Assembly: GCA_958295895.1 (NCBI GenBank)
Contig: CATQHI010000027.1
Location: forward strand, 124,001-188,000
Direction: 5' to 3'
Length of the DNA: 64,000 nt
DNA from: Saprospiraceae bacterium
GTDB taxonomy: Bacteria; Bacteroidota; Bacteroidia; Chitinophagales; Saprospiraceae
Positions 16,439-25,121 of this stretch are shown in pieces. Each line of letters begins with the position of its first letter. Position 1 is the stretch's first letter. A program made the translations under genes and the position numbers. The notes under the pieces were generated by a model. That model saw only the letters and a list, made by a program, of their open reading frames with translations, made no database searches and was not told the DNA's origin.

Positions 16439-17482
16439 ATGAGTCGTTTCCTCACCTTTCTTGGTACCTTCATTACCCTAGCCACGGGCTTCGGACTGCT
16501 AGCGCGCTACGTTTCTCCACACACCTTCTGGCCCCCGGCCGTGGTGGCCCTGCTACTACCGCTGCTGCTGCTATTTACCCTCCTCTTTGCCCTGCTGCAA
16601 TTGCTCCGTGGCCGGTGGCGTACGGCGGTGTTTCCCGCACTCGTACTGCTGGGTGCCGTGCCCATTCTGGGTAGACTCTTTGCCTGGCCGGAGCCCGCTC
16701 CTCCCCTACCGCCCGACTCCCCCACGCTGACCCTCCTTACTGGCAACCAGCGCTTCTTCCGCTCCGCCGACGGGGCTGATGCCGACACCAGCCGCGTGGG
16801 CCGCACGTTTCGCAAGTACAATGCCGATATTGCCCTGCTACAGGAGGTACGCACCACCAGGTACCGGCTAGACTACATTCCCGAGGTGGAGTCGGCCGAT
16901 CACCTCAAGCAGCGACACCAGAAGGAGGGTACCCTCATTGCTACCTACGGTACGGCCCCCGAGCCCATCAGCGCCAGCTTTTCCGAGCCGAACGAGTACA
17001 ATGGCTTCATCGTCACGGATATGCCTACCCCCATCGGCAAATTGCGCATCATCAATGCCCACTTAGAAACCAACAGGATCAGTAACCTAGCGCAGGACAT
17101 CGGCGGCGGCAGCAAGTCCCTCGGTGACCGCCTGGAGACCTTCGGACAGATGCTCGCCGGCTACAGCCGCGCTACCCGCGTCAGAGCCCAACAGGCCGAT
17201 GCCATCCGCACGGCGGTAAACGAAAGCCCCTACCCCGTTATCCTGGGCGGTGATTTCAACGATGTACCCTCGTCCTACACCTACAACCAGATTCTATCGC
17301 CGCGGCTACGTGACGCCTGGTCGCAGCGCGGCTCGGGCCTCGGCGCCACCTTTACCGGACCGCTACCGGGGCTACGCATCGACTACTTTTTAGTCGATAC
17401 GAGCCTGACCATCGTAGATATCGAGCGGCTCGCCCCGCAGTGGTCGGACCACCGGCCATTGCGGCTTACCGTGGCGCGGTAG
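16439..17482 (+). CDS. Endonuclease/exonuclease/phosphatase family protein, membrane-anchored
   Basis: 347 residues. Two to three N-terminal membrane helices (about 3-22, 32-58, 66-82), then an EEP-fold domain with IALLQEVRTT near residue 133, INAHLETN near 204, GGDFNDVPSS near 265 and the terminal SDHRPL motif. The catalytic His, Asp and Asn set is present. EEP proteins cleave phosphodiesters of nucleic acids, lipids or nucleotides; the helical anchor with an external domain resembles lipid-directed or secreted members. It starts 8 bp after the rhomboid gene. Confidence 0.9.
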   Translation: MSRFLTFLGTFITLATGFGLLARYVSPHTFWPPAVVALLLPLLLLFTLLFALLQLLRGRWRTAVFPALVLLGAVPILGRLFAWPEPAPPLPPDSPTLTLLTGNQRFFRSADGADADTSRVGRTFRKYNADIALLQEVRTTRYRLDYIPEVESADHLKQRHQKEGTLIATYGTAPEPISASFSEPNEYNGFIVTDMPTPIGKLRIINAHLETNRISNLAQDIGGGSKSLGDRLETFGQMLAGYSRATRVRAQQADAIRTAVNESPYPVILGGDFNDVPSSYTYNQILSPRLRDAWSQRGSGLGATFTGPLPGLRIDYFLVDTSLTIVDIERLAPQWSDHRPLRLTVAR

Positions 17483-17486
17483 TATA

Positions 17487-18890
17487 CTACACATGTAGCG
17501 CCCGGTCACCCGTAGCCGCCAGCGCAGCCTCCCGGAAGGCCTCCGTATACGTCGGATGCGCATGACTCATCCGCGCAGCATCCTCCGCACTAGCCCGAAA
17601 TTCCATCAGCGCCACGGCCTCGGAGATCATATCGGCGGCGCGGGCACCTACCATGTGTACGCCCAGGATTTCGTCGGTCTCGGCGTCGGTGAGCACCTTG
17701 ACCATGCCTTCGGTATCCGTACTGGCACGGGCGCGGCCCAGGGCCTTGAAGGGGAATTTGCCGGACTTATAATTCACGCCGGCTTCCTTGAGCTCTTCCT
17801 CGGTCTTGCCGACGGCGGCCACCTCGGGCCAGGTGTAGACGACGCCGGGGATGAGGTTATAATCGATGTGGGGGTCCTGACCGGCAATCTTTTCGACTAC
17901 GTAGATGCCTTCCTCCTCGGCCTTGTGGGCGAGCATGGCGCCGCGGATGACGTCGCCGATGGCGTAGATGTGGGGCACGTTGGTCTGCAGGTGCTTGTCG
18001 ACGGCAACGCGACCTTTTTCGTCTACCTCGACGCCGGCCTTGTCGAGGCCGAGGTGCTCGGTGTAGGGGCGGCGACCTATGGCAACCAGGCAGTAATCGT
18101 ACTTTTTAGTGGTCACCTCCCCATCGCTCTGCTTCTCGTACGTGACGGTTGCACCGGCGGACCCGCCCTGCACGTCCGTCACCTTGTACTTGAAGAAGAA
18201 GTTGAGGCCGATTTTTTTGAGCGCGCGCATAAGCTCCTTGGAGCAGTCCTTGTCCATGAGGGGCAGGATGCGGTCCTGGAACTCGATCACGTCGACCTCC
18301 GTGCCGAGACGGCCGAACACGCTGCCCAATTCGAGCCCGATGACGCCGCCGCCGATAATGGCCATACTCTTGGGCACCTCGGTGATGTTAAGCGCCTCGG
18401 TACTGGTAATGACGCGCTTCTTGTCGTAGTTAAAGTTGTCGGGCGTGATGGGCTTGGAACCGGTGGCGATGACGAAGTGCTCGCTGCTGATGTCCTTGTC
18501 CTCCCCCTCGTTCATCGCTATGTGAAGCGTATGCGGGTCGGTGAAGCTGCCGTGGCCGTAGAACACCTCGATCTTGTTCTTCTTCATCAGGAACTCCACC
18601 CCCTTGACGGTCTGCTCGACCACCTCATTCTTCCGCTTGATCATCTGCGGCATATTGACCTTGAGGTCCTTGATATCAATACCGAAGTCGGCAAACTTAT
18701 CGTGGGCGGTATGGTAGTGCTCGGTGGCATCGAGCAGAGCCTTGGAGGGGATGCAGCCTACGTTGAGGCAGGTGCCGCCGAGGCTGTTGTACTTCTCTAC
18801 GATGGCGGTGCGGAGGCCGAGCTGGGCGGCGCGGATGGCGGCTACGTAGCCTCCGGGGCCGCTACCGATGATAGTCACGTCAAAATCCAT
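17487..18890 (-). CDS. lpdA: Dihydrolipoyl dehydrogenase
   Basis: 467 residues. FAD site GSGPGGYVAAIRAAQLG at 10-26, redox disulfide GGTCLNVGCIPSKAL at about 38-52, NAD site IGGGVIGLELGSVFGRLG near 178-195, second FAD site YAIGDVIRGAMLAHKAEEEG near 311-330, and C-terminal HAHPTYTEA with the catalytic His-Glu dyad. E3 component of pyruvate and 2-oxoglutarate dehydrogenase complexes and glycine cleavage. Convergent with the EEP gene (4-bp gap) and downstream of ricT by 50 bp. Confidence 0.98.
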   Translation of the reverse strand: MDFDVTIIGSGPGGYVAAIRAAQLGLRTAIVEKYNSLGGTCLNVGCIPSKALLDATEHYHTAHDKFADFGIDIKDLKVNMPQMIKRKNEVVEQTVKGVEFLMKKNKIEVFYGHGSFTDPHTLHIAMNEGEDKDISSEHFVIATGSKPITPDNFNYDKKRVITSTEALNITEVPKSMAIIGGGVIGLELGSVFGRLGTEVDVIEFQDRILPLMDKDCSKELMRALKKIGLNFFFKYKVTDVQGGSAGATVTYEKQSDGEVTTKKYDYCLVAIGRRPYTEHLGLDKAGVEVDEKGRVAVDKHLQTNVPHIYAIGDVIRGAMLAHKAEEEGIYVVEKIAGQDPHIDYNLIPGVVYTWPEVAAVGKTEEELKEAGVNYKSGKFPFKALGRARASTDTEGMVKVLTDAETDEILGVHMVGARAADMISEAVALMEFRASAEDAARMSHAHPTYTEAFREAALAATGDRALHV

Positions 18891-18940
18891 GAAGTCGGGG
18901 GTGAAGGGGTTAGGGAGCTAAGGTGTAAAGGGTTGGGGGG

Positions 18941-20200
18941 CTATTCTGGTTTCTGTTTGGGGCCACGGCGGCGGTTGCGGTTCTTACTGCGCCGCTTGTT
19001 GCTTTTACTCTTAGGCTTATCGCCCGAAGAACTTTCGGCCTTACCACTACTCATTGGCTTGCGGTCTCCGCTGCTCCGGCTACCGGACTTCTTCTTCCGG
19101 CGGCGCTTTTCGGTGGGTAGCTCGACGGCTCCGGTGACGTCTTCGTACTCAAACACCTCTTCCTTGGTTTCGATCACTTCCTGGAAGCCCTGTAGGTCGG
19201 CGGGCTGCTTGCCGGCCTTGTTGAGGGCCAGAATCTCGTGCACCTTCTCGACGGGGATGGGGAGGAGTACCCCGCGGTTCTCCTTATAGGTGTAGTACAT
19301 CAGGCCCTTAAAGATGTCGGTCTTGATGAGGATACCGAGGCCGGCGTCGGTCCGCAGTTTATCGGCCTTTTTGGGAAAGGCTTCGAGGGCTTCCATGTAG
19401 GTATCGAGCTCGTAGTTGAGGCAGCACTTCAGGCGGCCGCACTGTCCGGAGAGCTTGCTCTGGTTGATGGCGATATTCTGGTAGCGGGCCGCGGCGGTGT
19501 TGACGCTATGGAAATCGCTCAGCCAGGTCGAGCAGCAGAGCTCGCGACCGCAACTGCCGATACCACCGATGCGGCCGGATTCCTGACGGGGACCGATCTG
19601 CCGCATCTCGATCTTCACCCGCAACTGGTGACTAAACTGGCGCACCAGCTCGCGGAAATCAACGCGGCTATCGGCCGTGTAGTAGATGGTGGCCTTGCGG
19701 CAGTCGCCCTGGTACTCCACGTCGGTCACCTTCATGGGCGAGTGGTTGGTGCGGACAATCGCGCGGGCCTTGATCAGGGCGGGGAATTCCAGTTGACGGG
19801 CCTCGTGCATCTTCTCCAGGTCGCGGTCGTTGGCCTTACGTAGAATGCTCTCGGTGACCTTGGCCTCCTTGACGCCTTTTTTCTTGAGTTGCAGCAAAAC
19901 CAGCTCTCCGCTCAGCGAGATGGAGCCTACGTTGTAGCCGTTCTTGGTTTCTACAGCTACGTAGTCGCCGGTGTAAACTTGTAGCTCGGGCGGAGCGTGG
20001 TAGAAGTCCTTAGAGGCTCCGTTCTTGAAGGATACTTCGACAATATCGGTAGTATAGGCATCGTCGACGCCCAGGTGGCTGAGCCAGTCGAAGGTGCTCA
20101 TTTTATTACAGCTCCCGGTGCCGCAGTTGCCTTTGCTGCCGCAGCCCTGGGGGGTTCCGCAGGATGTACATCCATGATTCGGTGATTTATGATTACGCAC
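18941..20200 (-). CDS. ricT: PSP1/RicT (YaaT)-family regulator
   Basis: About 419 residues. A Cys-rich head (HGCTSCGTPQGCGSKGNCG) precedes the PSP1 domain, with YYTADSRVDFRELVRQFSHQ, then CGRELCCSTWL and CGRLKCCLNYEL, cysteine motifs that bind FeS in the Bacillus RicAFT complex. A basic low-complexity tail of about 80 residues ends in RRGPKQKPE. In Bacillus RicT affects RNA maturation and development; in Bacteroidota its role is less defined. Start: GTG at 20200 keeps the Cys-rich head and overlaps the holB stop by 8 bp; an ATG at 20275 would add 25 residues read from inside holB. Confidence 0.85.
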   Translation of the reverse strand: MRNHKSPNHGCTSCGTPQGCGSKGNCGTGSCNKMSTFDWLSHLGVDDAYTTDIVEVSFKNGASKDFYHAPPELQVYTGDYVAVETKNGYNVGSISLSGELVLLQLKKKGVKEAKVTESILRKANDRDLEKMHEARQLEFPALIKARAIVRTNHSPMKVTDVEYQGDCRKATIYYTADSRVDFRELVRQFSHQLRVKIEMRQIGPRQESGRIGGIGSCGRELCCSTWLSDFHSVNTAAARYQNIAINQSKLSGQCGRLKCCLNYELDTYMEALEAFPKKADKLRTDAGLGILIKTDIFKGLMYYTYKENRGVLLPIPVEKVHEILALNKAGKQPADLQGFQEVIETKEEVFEYEDVTGAVELPTEKRRRKKKSGSRSSGDRKPMSSGKAESSSGDKPKSKSNKRRSKNRNRRRGPKQKPE

Positions 20201-21353
20201 GGGCGGCTTGTGGTGCCTCTTTAATATGGGCGGGTTCGCGGGTGCGGAGTAGGTGGTGGATGCGCAGACCGGCATCCAGGAACAGGATTTTCGGGTTAGC
20301 GTTGCGCTCGACGTATTCGGCGCATTCGCTCAGAATCCCGGTGATGCCCGCCAGTTGGTCGTGGTTGACCAGGGGCAAAAGTTTGGTGGCGCTGGCTAGT
20401 TCCTCGGCCGGTAGGCGCACACCATTATATTGATTTCCGGTTACTGAGAGCAGCAAGAATTCCCGCCAAAAGTGCAGGCAGTACCGAATGAAGTGTTTCT
20501 GGGTCTCGCGGCCCAGCGTGGCAAACTCGTCGGTCCAGGTGATGAGCTGGCTGGCACTGCCCTGGTAGCAGGCGCGCGTCCAGTCGAGCAGGCGGGGGCC
20601 GTGGGAGTCCGTGTCACTGTCGGCCAGGGACAGCGCCAGGTTATAGTTGCCGGCGGCCAGGCGGGCGGCGGCGGTGGCGGCCGGGGCGGGGGTACCGCGG
20701 GCCTGGAGGGCGGCGGCCATTTCGGCGGCGGTGGGGGCGTTCAGCTTCGTGAGCTGGCAGCGACTGAGGATGGTAGTGAGGATGAGGTCGACACGCTCGG
20801 CCACCAGGAAGAAGATGGTACGCTCGGGGGGCTCCTCGATCATCTTGAGTAGGCGGTTGCCCTCATTGCCGAGGTACTCGGGTAGCCAGACGAGCATGAT
20901 CTTATACTTGCCCTCGAAAATTTTCAGACTGAGCTTGCGTAGGATGCCGGCGCAGGCCTCGCGGGTGATATTACCCTGCTTGTTTTCCGCTCCGATGCGC
21001 TGCAGCCAGTCGTTGGCTTCCTGATAGGGGCTTTCCTTCAGCGCCTCGCGCCACTGCGGCAGGAAGGGGTCGCTGGTCATCTTCGAGCCCACGGTGGGAA
21101 AGGCGAAGTGCAGATCGGGGTGTACGGTACTGACGGTCTTGCGGCAGGCCCGGCACCGACCACAACTTGTATCCCCCTCCGCACCCTGACGGTCTTCGCA
21201 GAGCAGGAGGTTGGCGACGGCCAGGGCGGCGGGCAGTCCACCGGTGCCGGGCGGGCTCACGATCAGGTTGGCGTGGGGCAGCCGGTCGGCGGCCGCTAGT
21301 TGCCGCAGCTGATCGAGCCCGGGGGATTGGTGGATAAGATGGTGAAACTGCAT
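20193..21353 (-). CDS. holB: DNA polymerase III delta' subunit
   Basis: 386 residues. Clamp-loader AAA+ fold: HANLIVSPPGTGGLPAALA near residue 27, where the Walker A lysine is absent as in delta' subunits; a four-Cys zinc module CGRCRACRKTVSTVHPDLH near 64-82; IMLVWLPEYLGNEGNRLLKM and EEPPERTIFFLV (about 145-180), and LILTTILSRCQ. Loads the sliding clamp with tau/gamma and delta. A promoter sits 12 bases before its ATG, giving an almost leaderless mRNA, and ricT follows with overlap. Confidence 0.93.
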   Translation of the reverse strand: MQFHHLIHQSPGLDQLRQLAAADRLPHANLIVSPPGTGGLPAALAVANLLLCEDRQGAEGDTSCGRCRACRKTVSTVHPDLHFAFPTVGSKMTSDPFLPQWREALKESPYQEANDWLQRIGAENKQGNITREACAGILRKLSLKIFEGKYKIMLVWLPEYLGNEGNRLLKMIEEPPERTIFFLVAERVDLILTTILSRCQLTKLNAPTAAEMAAALQARGTPAPAATAAARLAAGNYNLALSLADSDTDSHGPRLLDWTRACYQGSASQLITWTDEFATLGRETQKHFIRYCLHFWREFLLLSVTGNQYNGVRLPAEELASATKLLPLVNHDQLAGITGILSECAEYVERNANPKILFLDAGLRIHHLLRTREPAHIKEAPQAARA

Positions 21354-21364
21354 GATGTGGGGGG

Positions 21365-21372
21365 CAAAGGTA
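21365..21372 (-). promoter_or_regulatory. -7 element of holB-ricT
   Basis: TACCTTTG on the minus strand, ending 11 bases before the holB ATG; transcription would start within about 5 bases of the start codon. Confidence 0.68.
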
Positions 21373-21384
21373 CGGCGCGTTCAC

Positions 21385-21403
21385 TGCACCCGCGAACCCG
21401 CCC
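21385..21403 (-). repeat. Dispersed GC-rich word, copy 4 (variant)
   Basis: GGGCGGGTTCGCGGGTGCA on the minus strand, three differences from the exact word, in the divergent intergenic region between holB and uspA, next to the holB -7 element. Confidence 0.6.
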
Positions 21404-21438
21404 TAGTCTTGCTCGTTGTACCACAAACTCCCCTTACG

Positions 21439-22254
21439 ATGAAAAAGATAATGGTCGCCACTGACTACTCCGAAAGCGCCAGCAATGCCGTGCAGTACGG
21501 GGTAAGCCTCGCCAACCACTTCGGTAGTGCGCTCTCCCTGGTCTCGGCCGTAGAGGAGCCCTACTCAGCCGCCGCCGGGGCCCTGGTGGACATCAAAGAT
21601 CACATCCGCGAGGAGGCGATGGAGACGATGGGTGGGGTCAAGGAGCAGGTCACTCCCCAGCTCAAGAACGGTGCTACGGTCGATACCCATACCGTTGACG
21701 GCGATCCCGGTCCTACTATCACCCGCGTGGCTAAGGCTAAGGGCTACGACCTGATCGTGATGGGTACGAAGGGCTCTACGGCCGCCCGCGAGCTCTTCAC
21801 CGGTAGCGTAGCCAACTCCGTCATCAAGAATAGCAAACTACCCGTGCTAGCCGTACCGGACGAGGTAGGCTTCCACGACTTCCGGCGGGTACTCCTCTCC
21901 GTCGACGAGCGCAAGCTGGCCGGGGTGCACGTCATTCAACCACTGCTCGACCTGGTCAGGGCCTACAACGCCGAGCTCATCGTGTACCACGGCGATGCCG
22001 ACGGCGACGGGAAGGGCTACGACCCACAGCTACCGACCTACCTGGCGGGGGTAAATCACCGCTTTGAGGTACGCAGTGGCGATGAGGATGACGTAAGCGG
22101 TGGCATCCAGCAAGCCGTGAAGCTGCACGATGCCGATCTACTCGCGATGATTTACCACGACCACGGTTTTTTCGGCCGGCTATTTAATGAGAGTACGGTG
22201 AGTAAGGTGGTGTTTGATAGTGCGGTGGCTTTGCTGGTGCTGCAGGATCATTAG
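21439..22254 (+). CDS. Universal stress protein, tandem UspA domains
   Basis: 271 residues from the ATG at 21439 (MKKIMVATDYSESASNAVQY); the upstream frame crosses the holB promoter. Domain 1 (1-140) ends with the ATP-binding signature VMGTKGSTAARELFTGSVAN. Domain 2 (about 147-271) has FRRVLLSVDERKL but its C-terminal loop reads IYHDHGFFGRLFNESTVSK, lacking the Gly pattern, so only the first half is expected to bind ATP. Cytoplasmic stress protein, targets unknown. Confidence 0.92.
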   Translation: MKKIMVATDYSESASNAVQYGVSLANHFGSALSLVSAVEEPYSAAAGALVDIKDHIREEAMETMGGVKEQVTPQLKNGATVDTHTVDGDPGPTITRVAKAKGYDLIVMGTKGSTAARELFTGSVANSVIKNSKLPVLAVPDEVGFHDFRRVLLSVDERKLAGVHVIQPLLDLVRAYNAELIVYHGDADGDGKGYDPQLPTYLAGVNHRFEVRSGDEDDVSGGIQQAVKLHDADLLAMIYHDHGFFGRLFNESTVSKVVFDSAVALLVLQDH

Positions 22255-22261
22255 TAAATCG

Positions 22262-22309
22262 CCTTCGGCGAGTTAGACGCCTGCCGGCTGGTTAGACCGT
22301 CTAACCAGC
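22262..22309. repeat. GTTAGAC/hairpin element and 11-bp palindrome before pyrD
   Basis: Mini-hairpin GCCTTCGGC, then GTTAGAC, GCCTGCCGGC, and a near-perfect palindrome with arms GCTGGTTAGAC/GTCTAACCAGC (22287-22297 and 22299-22309, one base between). It covers the expected -33 region of the pyrD promoter, so it could be a repressor site or a transcribed hairpin. Confidence 0.7.
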
Positions 22310-22318
22310 GCAGCGATC

Positions 22319-22326
22319 TAACTTTG
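22319..22326 (+). promoter_or_regulatory. -7 element giving a leaderless pyrD mRNA
   Basis: TAACTTTG fits TAnnTTTG; only 5 bases separate it from the pyrD ATG at 22332, so transcription should begin at or next to the start codon. Confidence 0.7.
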
Positions 22327-22331
22327 TACGC

Positions 22332-23417
22332 ATGTACAACTTTCTCAAACCCCTCCTCTTCCGCCTCCCCCCAGAGCGGGCCCACGCCCTTACTGTACAG
22401 GGGCTGGCCGCGACGCTGGCCCTACCCGGTGTGAGTGAGGTATTTCGAGCACGGTACCGTTTCGAGGATCCTAGGTTGGAGACGGAGCTGTTCGGTATCC
22501 CCTTCCCGAATCCGGTGGGGCTGGCGGCGGGCTTCGATAAGGACGGGAAGTACTATCGAGATATGTCAAGTCTGGGCTTCGGCTTTCTGGAGCTGGGCAC
22601 GGTGACGCCGCTTCCGCAGCACGGTAATACACAGCCGCGGCTTTTTCGGCTACCGGCGGATCGGGCGCTGATCAACCGGATGGGCTTCAATAACGAGGGG
22701 GTGGAGGCGCTGGCGCGGCGGCTGCTGCGCGATGGGCGGCCCGGCAAGGTGGTGCTGGGGGGCAACATTGGTAAGAATAAGGTGACGCCTAATGAGCAGG
22801 CGACCTCAGATTACGTGAGTTGCTTTAAGCGGCTTTTCCCGCTAGTAGACTATTTCGTGGTCAACGTGAGCTCGCCGAATACACCCAATCTGCGGGAATT
22901 ACAGGATCGGGAACCGCTTACGGCCTTACTCTCTACCCTTCAGGAGCTTAATCTCGACTTAGCCCGCAGTGCGCAGCGGCAGACCGAAGAGCTCGGTACT
23001 CCGGGAGAGCTCTGGCACCAAAAACCTATATTGCTCAAGATCGCTCCGGACCTTTCCGATGGGCAACTGGATGATATACTGGCTATTGTACGGAATACCG
23101 GTATTGCCGGGCTTATTGCTACGAATACGACCATCGCAAGGGAGCCACTGGTTACGGATATGCAGGCGGTGGAGGGGATCGGAAACGGAGGCCTGAGTGG
23201 GGCACCGCTGCGTAGGCGGGCTACGGAGGTGATTCGCTATTTATACGATCGCAGTGAGGGTAGTGTGGATATCGTGGGTGTGGGGGGGATTGATAGTGTG
23301 GAGGCTGCGGTGGAGAAGTTCGCGGCTGGGGCTAAACTGGTGCAGTTGTATAGTGGGATGGTGTATGCTGGGCCTGGCTTGGTGCGGGATGTGAAACTGG
23401 GATTGTTGGGGGCCTAG
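22332..23417 (+). CDS. pyrD: Quinone-dependent dihydroorotate dehydrogenase (class 2)
   Basis: 361 residues. The N-terminal membrane-associated helices (YNFLKPLLFRLPPERAHALT) mark class 2. FMN barrel motifs: NPVGLAAGFDKDGKY near residue 58, FGFLELGTVTPLPQHGNTQPR (about 77-97), FVVNVSSPNTPNLRELQ with the catalytic Ser near 180, LLKIAPDLSD and TNTTI near 260, GVGGIDSVEAAVEKFAAGA near 315. Oxidises dihydroorotate to orotate in pyrimidine synthesis and passes electrons to the quinone pool. Confidence 0.98.
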   Translation: MYNFLKPLLFRLPPERAHALTVQGLAATLALPGVSEVFRARYRFEDPRLETELFGIPFPNPVGLAAGFDKDGKYYRDMSSLGFGFLELGTVTPLPQHGNTQPRLFRLPADRALINRMGFNNEGVEALARRLLRDGRPGKVVLGGNIGKNKVTPNEQATSDYVSCFKRLFPLVDYFVVNVSSPNTPNLRELQDREPLTALLSTLQELNLDLARSAQRQTEELGTPGELWHQKPILLKIAPDLSDGQLDDILAIVRNTGIAGLIATNTTIAREPLVTDMQAVEGIGNGGLSGAPLRRRATEVIRYLYDRSEGSVDIVGVGGIDSVEAAVEKFAAGAKLVQLYSGMVYAGPGLVRDVKLGLLGA

Positions 23418-23470
23418 CGACCTTGGTAGGTAACTACAGATTGATCAGAAGGTCTGGCGGCCTTGGTTTT

Positions 23471-23500
23471 GAACCACAGAGTGCACAGAGGGCCACAGAG
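23471..23500 (+). repeat. CACAGAG repeat, left inverted copy flanking GxxExxY
   Basis: GAACCACAGAG-TG-CACAGAG-GG-CCACAGAG, roughly 10-base period. Its reverse complement matches the copy at 24034-24064 (both ends CTCTGTGGTTC), so the two form terminal inverted repeats around the GxxExxY gene. Confidence 0.78.
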
Positions 23501-23513
23501 AAGGCGAGGCAGA

Positions 23514-23892
23514 TTAGGTATCTTGTATGAAGCGTTTGATGCCATCCCGCATACGGTGCACGTTGAAATTCATGAGTAGGCCCTACTGTCAACCCTGATA
23601 GACGGAGGTAAGCTAGAACTTGGGCGTGATGTACCGGCTCTAGCTCCTTCACCGCTTTCAGTTCTAGTAACACTTGATTCTCAACGATCATATCTGCGCG
23701 GTATCCGTCTCCAAGTTCTATACCCTTATAGGTAAGGGGGATCCTAACCTGACTTATCGCACTGAAACCTCGCGTTTGAAGTTCATGGACTAAACATTGT
23801 TCGTACGCAGATTCTAGAAGTCCAGGTCCTAGTTCGGTATGTACAGCAAACGCAGCTGCTCGGATCTCATAGGTAAGCTCATTCGTATTCAT
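23514..23892 (-). pseudogene. GxxExxY family protein, one frameshift near its 3' end
   Basis: Matches the GxxExxY family: AAFAVHTELGPGLLESAYEQ (about residues 12-31), RADMIVENQVLLELKAVKEL and VHHAQVLAYLRLSGLTVG. After VG the frame breaks in the GGGCC/CCC stretch at about 23579-23583; removing one base restores LLMNFNVHRMRDGIKRFIQD and a stop at 23514, the canonical ending. The unshifted frame would run on to 23434 through the CACAGAG repeat. The family resembles PD-(D/E)XK nucleases (the E-LKAVKEL segment) and has no established function. Lower GC than neighbours and flanked by inverted repeats, so possibly mobile. Confidence 0.85.
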
Positions 23893-24033
23893 GGCCGCAA
23901 GGTCCAGCCTCTTACTCTACTATATGTGGAGTTGTGTTAAATATGGGTCTGGTACACCATCAACACGCGTTAAAAAAAATGCAGCTATAACACGAAGAAT
24001 TGACCCATCGCAACCAGTATAACTATCACTACC

Positions 24034-24064
24034 CCTCTGTGTATCTCTGCGCCCTCTGTGGTTC
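24034..24064 (+). repeat. CTCTGTG repeat, right inverted copy flanking GxxExxY
   Basis: CTCTGTG-TAT-CTCTG-CGCC-CTCTGTGGTTC. Inverted relative to 23471-23500; together they delimit a unit of about 594 bp. Confidence 0.78.
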
Positions 24065-24100
24065 AACAAAAGCGCCGCAGGCGCCCCGGCCGCCAGGCCC

Positions 24101-25021
24101 CTACCCCCGCCGAGCCCGCTTCCGCTTGGCCTGCTCCTTCCCCCGCTCCTTCGCCGCCCGCTTCTGCCGCCGCCGCGTCTTCTTATCCTTCGTCACCGTA
24201 GGGCAGATCACGTCGCCGAAGTAGTAGTTCAAGCCAACTCCCAGGAAGAAATAGCGGTCATTCACCGTAGCATCACCGCGCTGGGTACCCTCGCGGTCGA
24301 GGCGGGGACCGCCATCCTCGGGCGGCAGACTGCGGTCGCTGAGGAAGAACGCCGCATCGCCGTTGCTAGCCCGCAGGGCCACCGGATCGGGGTAAACGGT
24401 GCTGACGTCATCGAGGTAATCGGTGGTGGTGTTACGCAGGCTCAGGTGGGCATCCATACTCCAGGCGTAGGAAAGATCCCAACGGATACCGACGCCGTAG
24501 GCCAGGGCCAGACCGAAGGGACTGTACCGCTCGCCCTGCCGCTGCCCCTCGGTACCCAGTTGGCGTAGCTTCACGCTCTGGCCCCCGTCGGCAATCGTCT
24601 TCGGTACGTAGTGAAAGGCCGAGAAACCCACGAAGGCGTAGGGCGTAAAGAAGTACTGCCGGCTACCGTGGTAGTAGGGCAGGAAATTGAACTCGAACTG
24701 CCCGCTGAGCTCGGTGAGCCGCGTCTGGAAGCTGAGGTTGCGAATGCGCTCGAAGGTATTCTCGCTCTCGCTGTCGTAGGCCTCGATGCGGCCGTGGTTG
24801 AGGCTGCCCCGCACGGCGATGCGGTGATTAAAATTGTAACGGACCATGATGCCCCCGGCCAAATTCGGGTGATTGAAGCGAAACTGGGTGTTGAGGTCAC
24901 CGAGGTAGAAGGAGCTACCGAGCCAGCCGCCCAGCTCCAGACCGCGCATCTGGAGTTGGGCGTGAGCGGAGAAGGAAAACAGGAAACAGAGGATCAGTAG
25001 TCCGGAGGTAGCTAGCCGCAT
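24101..25021 (-). CDS. DUF6089 family outer-membrane barrel protein
   Basis: 306 residues. Signal peptide ending FSAHAQ (about 22), then LELGGWLGSSFYLGDLN, MVRYNFNHRIAVRGSLNHG, ELSGQFEFNFLPYY and YFFTPYAFVGFSAFHY, the usual DUF6089 pattern of an eight-strand OmpA/OmpW-like barrel. A strongly basic C-terminal tail (KDKKTRRRQKRAAKERGKEQ) extends past the last strand (FFLGVGLNYYFGD), which is odd for a barrel and probably faces the periplasm. Function unknown; its own promoter is seen upstream. Confidence 0.87.
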   Translation of the reverse strand: MRLATSGLLILCFLFSFSAHAQLQMRGLELGGWLGSSFYLGDLNTQFRFNHPNLAGGIMVRYNFNHRIAVRGSLNHGRIEAYDSESENTFERIRNLSFQTRLTELSGQFEFNFLPYYHGSRQYFFTPYAFVGFSAFHYVPKTIADGGQSVKLRQLGTEGQRQGERYSPFGLALAYGVGIRWDLSYAWSMDAHLSLRNTTTDYLDDVSTVYPDPVALRASNGDAAFFLSDRSLPPEDGGPRLDREGTQRGDATVNDRYFFLGVGLNYYFGDVICPTVTKDKKTRRRQKRAAKERGKEQAKRKRARRG

Positions 25022-25101
25022 GTACAGAGGTAGAATGGCCTACTTAACGCCGGAGTTCGGCGCTACGGTATGTAGGCGGGCGGGTTGGGGATGGGGGGCG
25101 A

Positions 25102-25109
25102 CAAAGATA
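25102..25109 (-). promoter_or_regulatory. -7 element of the DUF6089 gene
   Basis: TATCTTTG on the minus strand, an exact TAnnTTTG match, about 80 bases before the DUF6089 start. A partial GC-rich word (GGTGGCCCCGCCCTAA, 25110-25125) abuts it. Confidence 0.62.
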
Positions 25110-25121
25110 GGTGGCCCCGCC

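Noticed and set aside
17556-19289. 577-codon open frame on the plus strand
   Set aside because: It is antisense to lpdA and ricT, both unmistakable; the peptide is Gly/Val/Leu/His/Asp rich as expected from the reverse of GC-rich codons.
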